The position numbers and the translations under genes were made by a program. The notes beneath the pieces were generated by a model that was given only the letters and a program-made list of their open reading frames with translations, had not been told where the DNA came from and ran no database searches. Shown in pieces: positions 56,757 through 64,000 of a stretch of DNA of 64,000 nucleotides (positions are counted from its first letter, which is position 1; the number at the start of each line of letters is the position of its first letter). Location of the stretch: positions 1,550,001-1,614,000 of the forward strand of contig NZ_CP137761.1 of the NCBI RefSeq assembly GCF_033449965.1, in the 5' to 3' direction. The DNA is from Bacillus sp. T3. Its GTDB lineage: Bacteria > Bacillota > Bacilli > Bacillales > Cytobacillaceae.

Positions 56757-59351
56757 TTATTCTGTTTTTCTATTTTGCTGTGTAGTAGTGCTGGATGGAA
56801 CTCCGCTTGCACTTGGAGTTTGGCTTGTATTATTGCCATTGTTGGTTCCATTCTGTGTATTGTCAGGTGTTTGCCCAGTATTTCCAGTATCATTCCCAGT
56901 TTGATTATTACCATCTTGGGTTTGATCAGTTCCATCTTGATTCTCGCCATTGTCAGTCCCATTATTATTATTATTATTTTCATCAGTAGTTTGAGCAGGT
57001 ACCACTACTGTAACGGTTGATGGGTCACTCCGCTGATCTCCAAGAATAGCAACAACCTTAAAGGAGTAGGTAGCACCTGGAGTAGGTTTGACGACGTTTA
57101 AGCCCTTTTCAGTAGTAGTTTGCAGTACTTGTTCCGCTCCGCCGTTTACAGACACTCTTACTTCAAATTGTGTTCCCTCGCTATTTTCAGCTGGGTAATT
57201 CCAAGATAGTAAAATAGCATTGGCATCTTTGTCAAATTTAGCATTAAAACCACTTGGCTGTGTAAGTTTATTGTATTTTTCAGATACCTGTTTTGGCTCA
57301 CTACCTTTTACTGCATATTCAGTAACAACTTGATCCTTCGGTGTATATTGGCTTGCGAGCTTTGTTGTTCCTTTTTCAATTGAGACTCGTTGTACCGTTT
57401 TTGGAACCGTAAAATCAGGTGTATTTATATCTTTGGATACATAAGTCATGACATTTTTAAATAGCTTTTGCGCGATTTTTTGACTATCTCCAGATGGAAT
57501 ATACGTATTGCGATTGCTATATCCTGTCCAAATTGCGGCCGTGTAATTGGTTGTATAGCCAGCAAACCATGCATCTGGTACCGCACTATTTGGGATATTA
57601 AGCTTATTTCTAGTTGCTTCATCATAGTTAGTTGTACCAGTTTTACCGGCTACCTGTAGTCCCGATACGGCGGCATTTCGTCCAGTTCCGTAAGAATCTC
57701 TTACAACACTTTTTAACATATCCGTAATCATAAAGGCTGTATAGTCTTTCATGGCCACAGTGGATTCCGGAGCGGTTTTTATTTTTGTACCATCCCGAAG
57801 TTCAATTTCTTTTACTGCGTATGGTTTTGTGTAAATTCCGTTGTTACCAAAAGCACTGTAGGCTCCAGCCATTTGCAGTGGTGAAACACCCTTCTTAAGA
57901 CCACCAATAGCGTAGGATTCATATATCTCAGGTAATGGTATACCTAATCCCTCAGCAAAAGTTTTGGCTTTATCAAGACCGACCTCCTGCAATGCCTGAA
58001 TCGCTGGAATGTTTCGAGACATCCCGAGTGCAACACGCATGGTCATCGTACCCAAATGCTTGTTATCCCAGTTATTAACTGGCGTTCCATCAGAGTAGGT
58101 CATTGGGGCATCTTTTAAAGGTTGATATGTTCCCCATTTTAAATATTCGATGGCTGGACCATAATCTAATATCGGTTTAATCGTTGAACCTGGCTGGCGT
58201 TCTGTATCGGTAGCATAGTTAAATCCGCGTTGAACCTTTTGGTTTCTTCCTCCGCCAACTGCTCTGATTTCCCCAGTTTTTGTATCTAATAACACAATTC
58301 CAGCTTGAAACTCTTCATCTGGAAATTGTACGATGTCATTTGTGTTCAACATCGTTTCTACATAAGTTTGGGCATTTGGATCAAGTGTCGTATAGATTTT
58401 TAACCCGTCCGTGAAAATATTAATATCTTCCCCATATTTTTCTTCCACTTCATCAATGACCTGATCGACAAAGGAGTCAAACTTACTCTCTTTTTTTACG
58501 CGTTTGTCTTCAGGCAATAAGGTGGATTCAACAGGAATGGCTTGGGCTTTTTCCATTTCATCCTTTGAGATAAATCCATGTTGATTCATGAGTGATAAAA
58601 CAATATTTCTACGTTTTTCCGCATTTTCTGGGTTTCTAAAAGGATTATAATTCTCTGGACTTTGCGGCATTCCTGCTAACAGGGCAGCTTCTTGAAGCTC
58701 CAATTGGTCCAAATCTTTTCCAAAATAGATTTTAGCTGCTGTTTTTATCCCGTGTGCTCCCTCAGACATCCAAATCTTATTAACGTACATTTCAAAGATC
58801 TCGTGCTTCGTATATTTTCGTTCAAGCTGATAGGCGAGCCATGCTTCCTGCACTTTACGGGAAATCGTTTTTTCAGGAGTTAAAAATGAATTTTTAACAA
58901 CCTGCTGTGTAATCGTACTTGCTCCTTCAGAGCCAAAGCCCCTTGTAAAATTGGCAACGACCGCCCCGCCTAAACGAATGAGGTCGACACCATTATGCTT
59001 ATAAAAACGGACGTCTTCTGTCGCTAAGACAGCATCCTCCACTAGTTTCGGTATTTCTTCGTATTCAACATAGTCTCGATTAACGGTTCCAACTTCCGTA
59101 ATGGGATTTCCGTCTTTATCAAATATTTGAGATGGAATCGGATCTTTCAATGCAGATTCATCTAACTTCGGCGCATCCTTTACCATATAAGCAAAAGTAG
59201 CAACACCGGTAATAATTCCAATAATCCCAAGTGAAACTAAAATAAGGAATATTCTAGAGAGCAAACCCTTTTTTGGTTTTTTAACTTTCGGATTCCCTTT
59301 ACCAGTATTTTGCTGTCTGCGCTCCTCTCTCGTTTGATATTTTTCTGACAT
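56757..59351 (-). CDS. ponA: Class A penicillin-binding protein 1A
   Basis: Bifunctional peptidoglycan glycosyltransferase/transpeptidase. A basic cytoplasmic tail and a membrane anchor lie near residue 40. The GT51 domain has ATEDVRFYKHNG near 110 and GASTITQQVVKN near 140. The transpeptidase domain has the serine in RQPGSTIKP (~385), SRN (~440) and KTGTTN (~565). A fibronectin type III-like domain spans about 685-785 and ends in an N/G/T/Q-rich tail of about 75 residues. Length is 864 aa. Divergon partner recU lies just upstream on the same strand. Confidence 0.95.
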   Translation of the reverse strand: MSEKYQTREERRQQNTGKGNPKVKKPKKGLLSRIFLILVSLGIIGIITGVATFAYMVKDAPKLDESALKDPIPSQIFDKDGNPITEVGTVNRDYVEYEEIPKLVEDAVLATEDVRFYKHNGVDLIRLGGAVVANFTRGFGSEGASTITQQVVKNSFLTPEKTISRKVQEAWLAYQLERKYTKHEIFEMYVNKIWMSEGAHGIKTAAKIYFGKDLDQLELQEAALLAGMPQSPENYNPFRNPENAEKRRNIVLSLMNQHGFISKDEMEKAQAIPVESTLLPEDKRVKKESKFDSFVDQVIDEVEEKYGEDINIFTDGLKIYTTLDPNAQTYVETMLNTNDIVQFPDEEFQAGIVLLDTKTGEIRAVGGGRNQKVQRGFNYATDTERQPGSTIKPILDYGPAIEYLKWGTYQPLKDAPMTYSDGTPVNNWDNKHLGTMTMRVALGMSRNIPAIQALQEVGLDKAKTFAEGLGIPLPEIYESYAIGGLKKGVSPLQMAGAYSAFGNNGIYTKPYAVKEIELRDGTKIKTAPESTVAMKDYTAFMITDMLKSVVRDSYGTGRNAAVSGLQVAGKTGTTNYDEATRNKLNIPNSAVPDAWFAGYTTNYTAAIWTGYSNRNTYIPSGDSQKIAQKLFKNVMTYVSKDINTPDFTVPKTVQRVSIEKGTTKLASQYTPKDQVVTEYAVKGSEPKQVSEKYNKLTQPSGFNAKFDKDANAILLSWNYPAENSEGTQFEVRVSVNGGAEQVLQTTTEKGLNVVKPTPGATYSFKVVAILGDQRSDPSTVTVVVPAQTTDENNNNNNGTDNGENQDGTDQTQDGNNQTGNDTGNTGQTPDNTQNGTNNGNNTSQTPSASGVPSSTTTQQNRKTE

Positions 59352-59395
59352 ATTTCAACGCTTCCTTTCTTATCCGCCAAACATGAAAAATTTAA

Positions 59396-60007
59396 TTAGA
59401 AGGTATAAAGATAATCGATTATTTTTATATAGTCAATTCTCGGATTGTAGCTTAGTGGAATAAAATGGCTACCCTTTTCGATTTCTTCTAAAGTAATTGA
59501 TTTTCTTCCACCGTTGACCATTCTATCCCAATAATGGAGAAGCTGGTCAGCTTGAAGAAGGTATACTTTTTCAATAGCCGAAAAACGCAAAATGACAAAG
59601 CAAATTCCACCATGTCCGAGAACTGCACTCATATGTTTGATTTGATGTTCATGAAAATTTTTTAATGGAAATGAAGTGAGAAACTTTGTTTCCTTTGCCT
59701 CAAAATCGATATACCTGCCTTTATATATTCCATTATAATCCGTTGTTGATGCTTGTTTAAAGTATGCTTCCTTAATCACTGCTGCACTTCTTTTTGGATA
59801 GTCCACATTGACAATTTGGACGGGTGTTGGTTTCTTATGAATGACGGCAATATTGTTTTCTAAATAATAGCGATTCGTCTCGTTGATATCATCCTCTAAA
59901 GTCATACCACGATTGCTATAGGATAGCTTCTTTTCTGTCTTGATGCTAGGTATGATTTGTTTTGTCTGTTGAATATAACGCCTTCCATTAGGATAATGAA
60001 AATTCAT
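59396..60007 (-). CDS. recU: RecU, Holliday junction resolvase
   Basis: Homologous-recombination nuclease. The 203 aa sequence begins [12 protein letters not shown] and has [19 protein letters not shown] near residue 33. The catalytic cluster is [19 protein letters not shown] near 92 (aspartates, glutamate and lysine of the nuclease site). It precedes ponA by 44 bases, the conserved recU-ponA operon. Confidence 0.95.
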   Translation of the reverse strand: MNFHYPNGRRYIQQTKQIIPSIKTEKKLSYSNRGMTLEDDINETNRYYLENNIAVIHKKPTPVQIVNVDYPKRSAAVIKEAYFKQASTTDYNGIYKGRYIDFEAKETKFLTSFPLKNFHEHQIKHMSAVLGHGGICFVILRFSAIEKVYLLQADQLLHYWDRMVNGGRKSITLEEIEKGSHFIPLSYNPRIDYIKIIDYLYTF

Positions 60008-60122
60008 GTAAAATGCACCTCACAAACTAACTTCTATCATACCAAATATCGAATCATAATGGCTGAATAAAAAGAACTATTTGTCTAAAGCTAACCTTTA
60101 TACGCAAGGAAGTTAGGGTGAT

Positions 60123-61115
60123 GTGACGTTGACAATCTTAAATGAATCGATTACCAGTTACGTAATAACAAATGATGAATTAGTATGTATTCACAAGATA
60201 AAAAATGAAACCCAAAAAAATAATGTTGATAATATTTTGAGGACGAAAGCATATTTGGATTTCTTTTTACAGTATCCTGAAATTAAATGGACTTTTTTGG
60301 CTAGCATGGTTTCGCGCAATGGCGGTTGGAATATGTGCGATCTTGAAGGAAAATGGTTCCCTTTAGTACTACCAGAAAAGCTTAGAAATCTATTGTTTCT
60401 AACATACGAACGAGCAAACTGGTTAATTTTTAATGATGCTTATCCTCAAATGTTACTTTACCATTATTCGACGAAAATGGGACGACCAATGTTTCACCTT
60501 TTGCCTTTTTTTTATGTTTCATCTTTTATGGAGGACGAGTGGAAGCATTATTGGAGGCAGCGTGATGGGAAAAGATTAATTACATCATTAATCATTAATG
60601 AACAAAATGTCATTCAAACTCCTGTCATTGAACATCCGGTCTTTAGTAAAAAGGTTTTTCACTCATTTTCTTATTATTTTCAAGAATGGTTTCATTTCAG
60701 TTCGGTGTTGTTTCCTACGCTTGAGGGTGAGGTATTCGGTTCAGCAGTAAGTGGATTTACAAAGCTAGATAATCGGATTGATCTTGGTAAAAAGCTCGCT
60801 GATATTTTGTTTTTACCGGAGTTGTATCCTTTGTTTTTGAAATTTTCATTAGAACAGGAACACACTGGTTCAAGGCATGATTATGAAAAGTACTTCCGAA
60901 TGAAGAAAGAAAAAACCACCCCGAATTTGCGAGATGTATTTCCTGTTATTACCCATCACATTCATAACCATAATGACTGGAGCAAGCAGCGGAAAATAAA
61001 GAAATCATGGTTTAAACATAACCGTAATAAAAGCTCCATCGTGTTAACCGATTGGTATGAAGAGAAGCAAAATCAAATGCATTCCTTAATTAAAGTTGGA
61101 GACCAATTACTATAG
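60123..61115 (+). CDS. yppC: YppC, DUF2515 protein
   Basis: A 330 aa protein divergent from recU, as in B. subtilis. It is soluble and aromatic-rich (SRNGGWNMCDLEGKWFP near residue 63; the FHLLPFFYVSSFMEDEW segment near 125) with a basic C-terminus. Its function is unknown. GTG start after TTAGGGTGAT. A bidirectional terminator separates it from the minus-strand small gene. Confidence 0.82.
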   Translation: MTLTILNESITSYVITNDELVCIHKIKNETQKNNVDNILRTKAYLDFFLQYPEIKWTFLASMVSRNGGWNMCDLEGKWFPLVLPEKLRNLLFLTYERANWLIFNDAYPQMLLYHYSTKMGRPMFHLLPFFYVSSFMEDEWKHYWRQRDGKRLITSLIINEQNVIQTPVIEHPVFSKKVFHSFSYYFQEWFHFSSVLFPTLEGEVFGSAVSGFTKLDNRIDLGKKLADILFLPELYPLFLKFSLEQEHTGSRHDYEKYFRMKKEKTTPNLRDVFPVITHHIHNHNDWSKQRKIKKSWFKHNRNKSSIVLTDWYEEKQNQMHSLIKVGDQLL

Positions 61116-61131
61116 AAATATGGCCAAACAA

Positions 61132-61162
61132 AAAGCAAGGAATACAGGAATTCCTTGCTTTG
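61132..61162. terminator. Bidirectional terminator after yppC and the sspM-like gene
   Basis: AAGCAAGGAAT and ATTCCTTGCTT form a perfect 11-bp stem between convergent genes. Confidence 0.85.
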
Positions 61163-61168
61163 ATGAGC

Positions 61169-61276
61169 TTAAGTTGATGGACGGTCTGGTCCTTCTAGTT
61201 TTTTATTCCCATATCCTGGTTTTTTCTCTTCTAACTTTTTAGGTTGAACCTTATTTTGTTTTTCCTTGTTTTCCAT
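61169..61276 (-). CDS. sspM: SspM-like small acid-soluble spore protein
   Basis: A 35-residue, lysine-rich protein. It ends KKLEGPDRPST, very like the KKLGGPNRPST end of SspM (SASP-M). The start ATG is six bases after GGAGGTG on the minus strand. The yppC neighbourhood suits a sporulation gene. Sequence similarity is limited to the C-terminal dozen residues plus composition, so the call is probable rather than certain. Confidence 0.7.
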   Translation of the reverse strand: MENKEKQNKVQPKKLEEKKPGYGNKKLEGPDRPST

Positions 61277-61515
61277 CTCGTTTACACCTCCGATTTTATT
61301 TTGTTCTATATCACCGAGTTCCATTCTTAAAAGTAATCTAAATTTGTCGGAAAAAAGTTTAATAAAAAATGAAATCCTTCTATCTTTGCCGAATTCCTTC
61401 TAGTTTTGTCTAGAGTGAAGGATGAGAGTAAGAAACATCGAATTACATTTACAGTAAGGAAGAAAAGTGTGGTCGATTGTTACTCAGGATTTCAGATTAT
61501 GAGGAGGTATGTTAA

Positions 61516-61806
61516 ATGAAAGAACCTATCATTATTAAAAATGAACTTTTAACACGATTGAACAAGATTTATGATCAATTGGAAAAATTAGAAGCTGTTC
61601 TCCATTCCTCCTTTACCCACCAACAAGAATATGTCCGTAGTGTGCAAGATGATCGTGTAATGCATTGCTCAAGTAGATTAACTACTATAGAAACTGAACT
61701 TGACAAGCAACAAGAAGAGAAAAGTGGGAGAAGACAATGTGTATCAAGCCAACATAATAAAATCCGAACTGGAATTCAACTAGAGTTTGGTTTGAAAAGT
61801 ATGTAA
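61516..61806 (+). CDS. Hypothetical protein, 96 aa, coiled-coil rich
   Basis: I do not recognise the family. The first 40 residues (NELLTRLNKIYDQLEKLEAVL) and the DDRVMHCSSRLTTIETELDK segment have heptad-like spacing. No signal peptide or membrane segment is seen. It has an excellent AGGAGG eight bases before the ATG and a terminator afterwards, so translation is likely. Position after yppC would correspond to yppD/yppE in B. subtilis, but I cannot confirm homology. Confidence 0.55.
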   Translation: MKEPIIIKNELLTRLNKIYDQLEKLEAVLHSSFTHQQEYVRSVQDDRVMHCSSRLTTIETELDKQQEEKSGRRQCVSSQHNKIRTGIQLEFGLKSM

Positions 61807-61823
61807 TTTATATGAAATTTTGA

Positions 61824-61850
61824 GTAGCTATATTTAGCTACTTTTTATTT
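61824..61850 (+). terminator. Terminator after the 96-aa gene
   Basis: GTAGCTA and TAGCTAC pair around four bases, followed by five T residues. Confidence 0.65.
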
Positions 61851-61887
61851 TGTTTTATGAGGCATTGAGGAGAAATAATTGAAGTTC

Positions 61888-61918
61888 AAAAAATATGAAA
61901 GGTGCCCAATTGGGCACC
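61888..61918 (-). terminator. Palindromic hairpin, probable terminator of yppF
   Basis: GGTGCCCAATTGGGCACC is an 18-bp perfect palindrome. Read on the minus strand it is followed by TTTCATATTTTTT, and it lies about 80 bases beyond the yppF stop. Confidence 0.55.
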
Positions 61919-61999
61919 CGCTTTAGTATAAATTCTAATTCTGTAAGGTTAGGATGATCTAATGTAAGAAGTCTACTGTGCATGATGCTTGAACTCAAT

Positions 62000-62212
62000 T
62001 TAGATTGAATTCTCGATGAGGGAATGATCTATGTTGTCAAAAGGAAATTCGGCACCTAAAGACTCAAGCTCACGAACAAGGTTACGGTATTCAATAATGG
62101 AAATTTCATTTTGAATATAAACTCTCTTAGCAAAATCTAACAGTTCATTAACATCTTCTGTTTCATACTTCCGCAATTGGGAAAATTTTACTTTAAGTTC
62201 GTGAACGTGCAT
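62000..62212 (-). CDS. yppF: YppF-family small protein
   Basis: A 70-residue acidic helical protein: MHVHELKVKFSQLRKYETED, then VNELLDFAKRVYIQNEISI and EYRNLVRELESLGA. This pattern matches YppF. The ATG is preceded by GAAGGAGGAA on the minus strand. It is divergent from yppG, as expected from the B. subtilis order. Function unknown. Confidence 0.72.
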   Translation of the reverse strand: MHVHELKVKFSQLRKYETEDVNELLDFAKRVYIQNEISIIEYRNLVRELESLGAEFPFDNIDHSLIENSI

Positions 62213-62433
62213 ATAAATTCCTCCTTCGTCGTTTTTACTATCGTAACATGGAAAAGTCTATTTTCACCATTTTTCAAATATTGAGATTTCAGACAATATT
62301 CTTCAACGTTAGACAAAATGCCTCTTTGTTGAAAAAATCTAAAAATTATCGTAAATGTAAACATTTTCATTCTCACCATTTATGAATGATATACATAAAA
62401 TGTCGTAGTGAAATTTGAGGAGGATGTTCGCCC

Positions 62434-62990
62434 ATGTTTGGTCGAAAAAAAGAAATGCCTATTTTTTTTACCCGCCTGGGGGAAACCAACCAGAAGGCTA
62501 CATGTACCCGTATTTTGAAGAATATCCAATAAGGCAGCAACCATCAACTCTATATTCATTCCCATACCCAGCAACTCAAGGTACGCAAAATTGGTATAAT
62601 CACCCCATTTCCTATCCAATGCCTATGAACCCGTATCCAAACACAATCCAAAATAATATCAGTAGTAATAATGCATATGCAGGACATCCATATATGATGA
62701 ATCAGGGATTAACCCAGACAGTCCTACAGAATCCGCTTCAGCCAAATGATGAGCCGTATCAGCCTTATTATCAGCAGCCAATGACGCCAAATATAAGCAT
62801 GAATCAATATCCCAATCATGCACTTATTCCAAAGCAATCAGGCGGTATGGGTTCAATTATGAATTCATTTAAGTCCCAGGATGGATCGATGGATATTACC
62901 AAGATGGTAAATACGGCTGGTCAAATGATGAGTGCAATAACACAGGTCAAATCGATGGTACAGGGACTTGGTGGAATATTAAAGGTGTAA
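62434..62990 (+). CDS. yppG: YppG-like proline/asparagine-rich protein, frame broken by one base
   Basis: A 185 aa protein rich in P, N, Q, Y and M, resembling spore surface proteins. The ATG at 62434 (M-F-G-R) has GGAGG at a suitable distance, but its frame is lost at a seven-A run (62445-62451). Adding one A gives MFGRKKRNAYFFYPPGG and joins the long downstream frame. A start at 62415 would need no change but would put the ribosome site inside the gene. The C-terminal helix (DITKMVNTAGQMMSAITQVKSMV) is family-like. Confidence 0.75.
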
Positions 62991-63099
62991 AAAACGTTTT
63001 GATTTTGGAATTTGTGATTGTCATAATTTCTTTAGCTCTGTTTTAAATTAGACGCTTTTGTCGAAAAGTTTTTACTTGTATATAGAAAGTAATGAAATG

Positions 63100-63134
63100 A
63101 AAAAGAGGCTGACATATAATGGTTAGCCTCTTTT
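63100..63134 (+). terminator. Bidirectional-type terminator after yppG
   Basis: AAAAAGAGGCT and AGCCTCTTTTT form a perfect stem with A/T tails on both sides. Confidence 0.88.
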
Positions 63135-63170
63135 TCATAAATTCAAAGAAAGTATGAAATTTTGATGGGT

Positions 63171-63330
63171 GACGAGCGTAAGGCGCCATCGGCTCGAGGT
63201 CACAAGCATGTCTAGCTTCAGCGGCTAGGGGCTCGGGGTCATAAGCCAATCCAGCCAGAAGGTCAAAAGCAACCTTCCGTCTGGCTCGTCTTGTGCTTGT
63301 CGCCGATAAACGGGCGCCTTGCGCTTTTCC
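63171..63330. repeat. Dispersed GC-rich repeat, family 2, copy 3 (longest)
   Basis: Contains CGGCTCGAGGTCACAAGC, TCTAGCTTCAGCGGCTAGG, GGCTCGGGGTCATAAGCC, AATCCAGCCAGAAGGTC, a CAAAAGCAACC bridge to CTTCCGTCTGGCTCGTC, and TTGTGCTTGTCGCCG, ending in GCGCCTTGCGCTTTTCC. AAGCC..GGTC and its complement form the central hairpin. It abuts the stop of the Hsp20 gene. Confidence 0.85.
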
Positions 63331-63332
63331 AT

Positions 63333-63793
63333 TTAATCTTGATCAATAATGACTTTTTTTCCTCTTTTTTTAGGTATTCGTATTTGTAATAGTCCGTTAG
63401 TATAAGTTGCTTTTACTACCTGTTCATTAATAGGAAACGGTAGTGCGACTGTTCTACTGGAACGAGATAAAGACTGTCTTCTTCGAAGGGTTTTTCGACT
63501 TTCATCCTGTTCCGTTATCTCTTCAGAGTGATTAACCGTAATCGTTACTGAATTCCCCAATACATCTATTCCAATTTGCTCACGATTAACTCCTGGTAGT
63601 TCAGCGATGATAAGATGCTCTTGTTCATTTTCTGTCATTTCAAGTGCGAAAGATGAATGGGGAAAGGGGTTCTGAAAAATTCATCAATTGACTGAAGAAT
63701 ACCTTTTCTTTCTTGGAAAAATTGATTCATTTGTCTAATAATATCTCCGAATCGTTCATTGTTGTTGTGATCAATCGGATGTTTGGTAGACAT
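63333..63793 (-). CDS. Hsp20/alpha-crystallin family protein, frame broken by one base
   Basis: Small heat-shock or spore-coat-type chaperone. The N-terminal part starts MSTKHPIDHNNNERFGDIIR. The alpha-crystallin domain has HLIIAELPGVNREQIGIDVL, a SSRTVALPFPINE strand and the YTNGLLQIRIPKK end. The two parts are joined by adding one base to the five-A run (plus strand, 63675-63679), giving DEFFQNPFPHSSFALEMTEN and 153 aa, a normal Hsp20 size. Without this, the product would lack its N-terminal arm. Similar genes in Bacillus include cotM/cotP types; I do not choose between them. Confidence 0.82.
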
Positions 63794-64000
63794 GGTTTCT
63801 AGGCTCCTCTCATGTAAACATTTTCATGCAGTAGAAATAAGCATTTCTTTATACTTTGCTACCATTTTATGCATTTAACCTAAACGTGGTTCACCTTAGC
63901 TGGCATGGACTAATTTTGAACGTTTTTTGACTATTCGTTTAAGTGTGATTGAAATCACACTACTTTTTTCCAATCCCTAGTATGCTGAAAAGGTAAATAT

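Noticed and set aside
62188..62379. A 63-codon minus-strand frame upstream of yppF
   Set aside because: It overlaps the yppF start and ribosome site, has none of its own, and shows no protein-like pattern.
1..64000. Prophage, insertion sequence, tRNA or rRNA genes
   Set aside because: Reading through the window I saw no integrase, transposase, phage structural gene, cloverleaf or rRNA signature; coding space is filled by conserved Bacillus core genes.

Overview
The window is a core chromosomal segment from a low-GC, endospore-forming Bacillaceae species. Its gene order follows the Bacillus subtilis ypbG-to-yppG segment almost gene by gene. Sporulation and germination genes (spoIVA, sleB-ypeB, an sspM-like gene, ypjB), menaquinone genes (hepS-menG-hepT), bacillithiol genes (bshA, bshB1, ypdA) and ubiquitous TTG/GTG starts behind strong AGGAGG sites all support this. 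The non-coding repeats resemble those I know from environmental Bacillus-like genomes. The genus cannot be fixed from sequence alone.

Layout: 1-7.7 kb holds a truncated phosphoesterase, the MecA-type adaptor, glutamate dehydrogenase, YpdA, PrsW, and the SleB/YpeB germination pair. 7.7-17.7 kb holds cmk, plsC, the S1-domain protein, isopentenyl-PP isomerase, YphA/YIEGIA and its small partner, Der, GpsA, YphE and YphF. 18-24.4 kb holds SpoIVA, HBsu, TRAP, heptaprenyl-PP synthase/menaquinone methyltransferase, and Ndk. 24.6-30.9 kb is a contiguous aromatic amino acid cluster (aroF-aroB-aroH-hisC-tyrA-aroA) from which the trp genes seen at this place in B. subtilis are missing. 31-38 kb holds ypiA/ypiB/ypiF, the menaquinol:cytochrome c reductase operon qcrABC, and ypjA/ypjB. 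38-47.4 kb holds a YitT-type membrane protein, then a tightly packed chain: MazG-like, dapB, mgsA, bshB1, bshA, cca, birA, and panBCD behind a pan-motif leader. 47.6-56.7 kb holds dinG, an unusual metallo-beta-lactamase-like protein, ypmB, aspB, asnS, dnaD, nth and ypoC. 56.7-64 kb holds ponA/recU, yppC, an SspM-like gene, yppF, yppG and an Hsp20-family gene.

Ten genes carry a single-base change in a short homopolymer that breaks the frame: fni, der, aroF, aroB, bshB1, cca, aspB, ypoC, yppG and the Hsp20 gene. Restoring one base gives a protein of the expected family length wherever I know that length. Because several are essential or near-essential, I read these as sequencing or assembly errors rather than pseudogenes. 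I give each gene as one CDS across the break.

No CRISPR array, prophage, intact insertion sequence, rRNA or tRNA was seen. The most unusual non-coding structures are a tandem array of about seven 51-58 bp hairpin-containing units at 11.4-11.8 kb, two families of dispersed GC-rich repeats (one with TGTTAAA/TTTAACA ends), and the pan RNA motif with a following terminator ahead of panB. I found no convincing novel multi-gene system.
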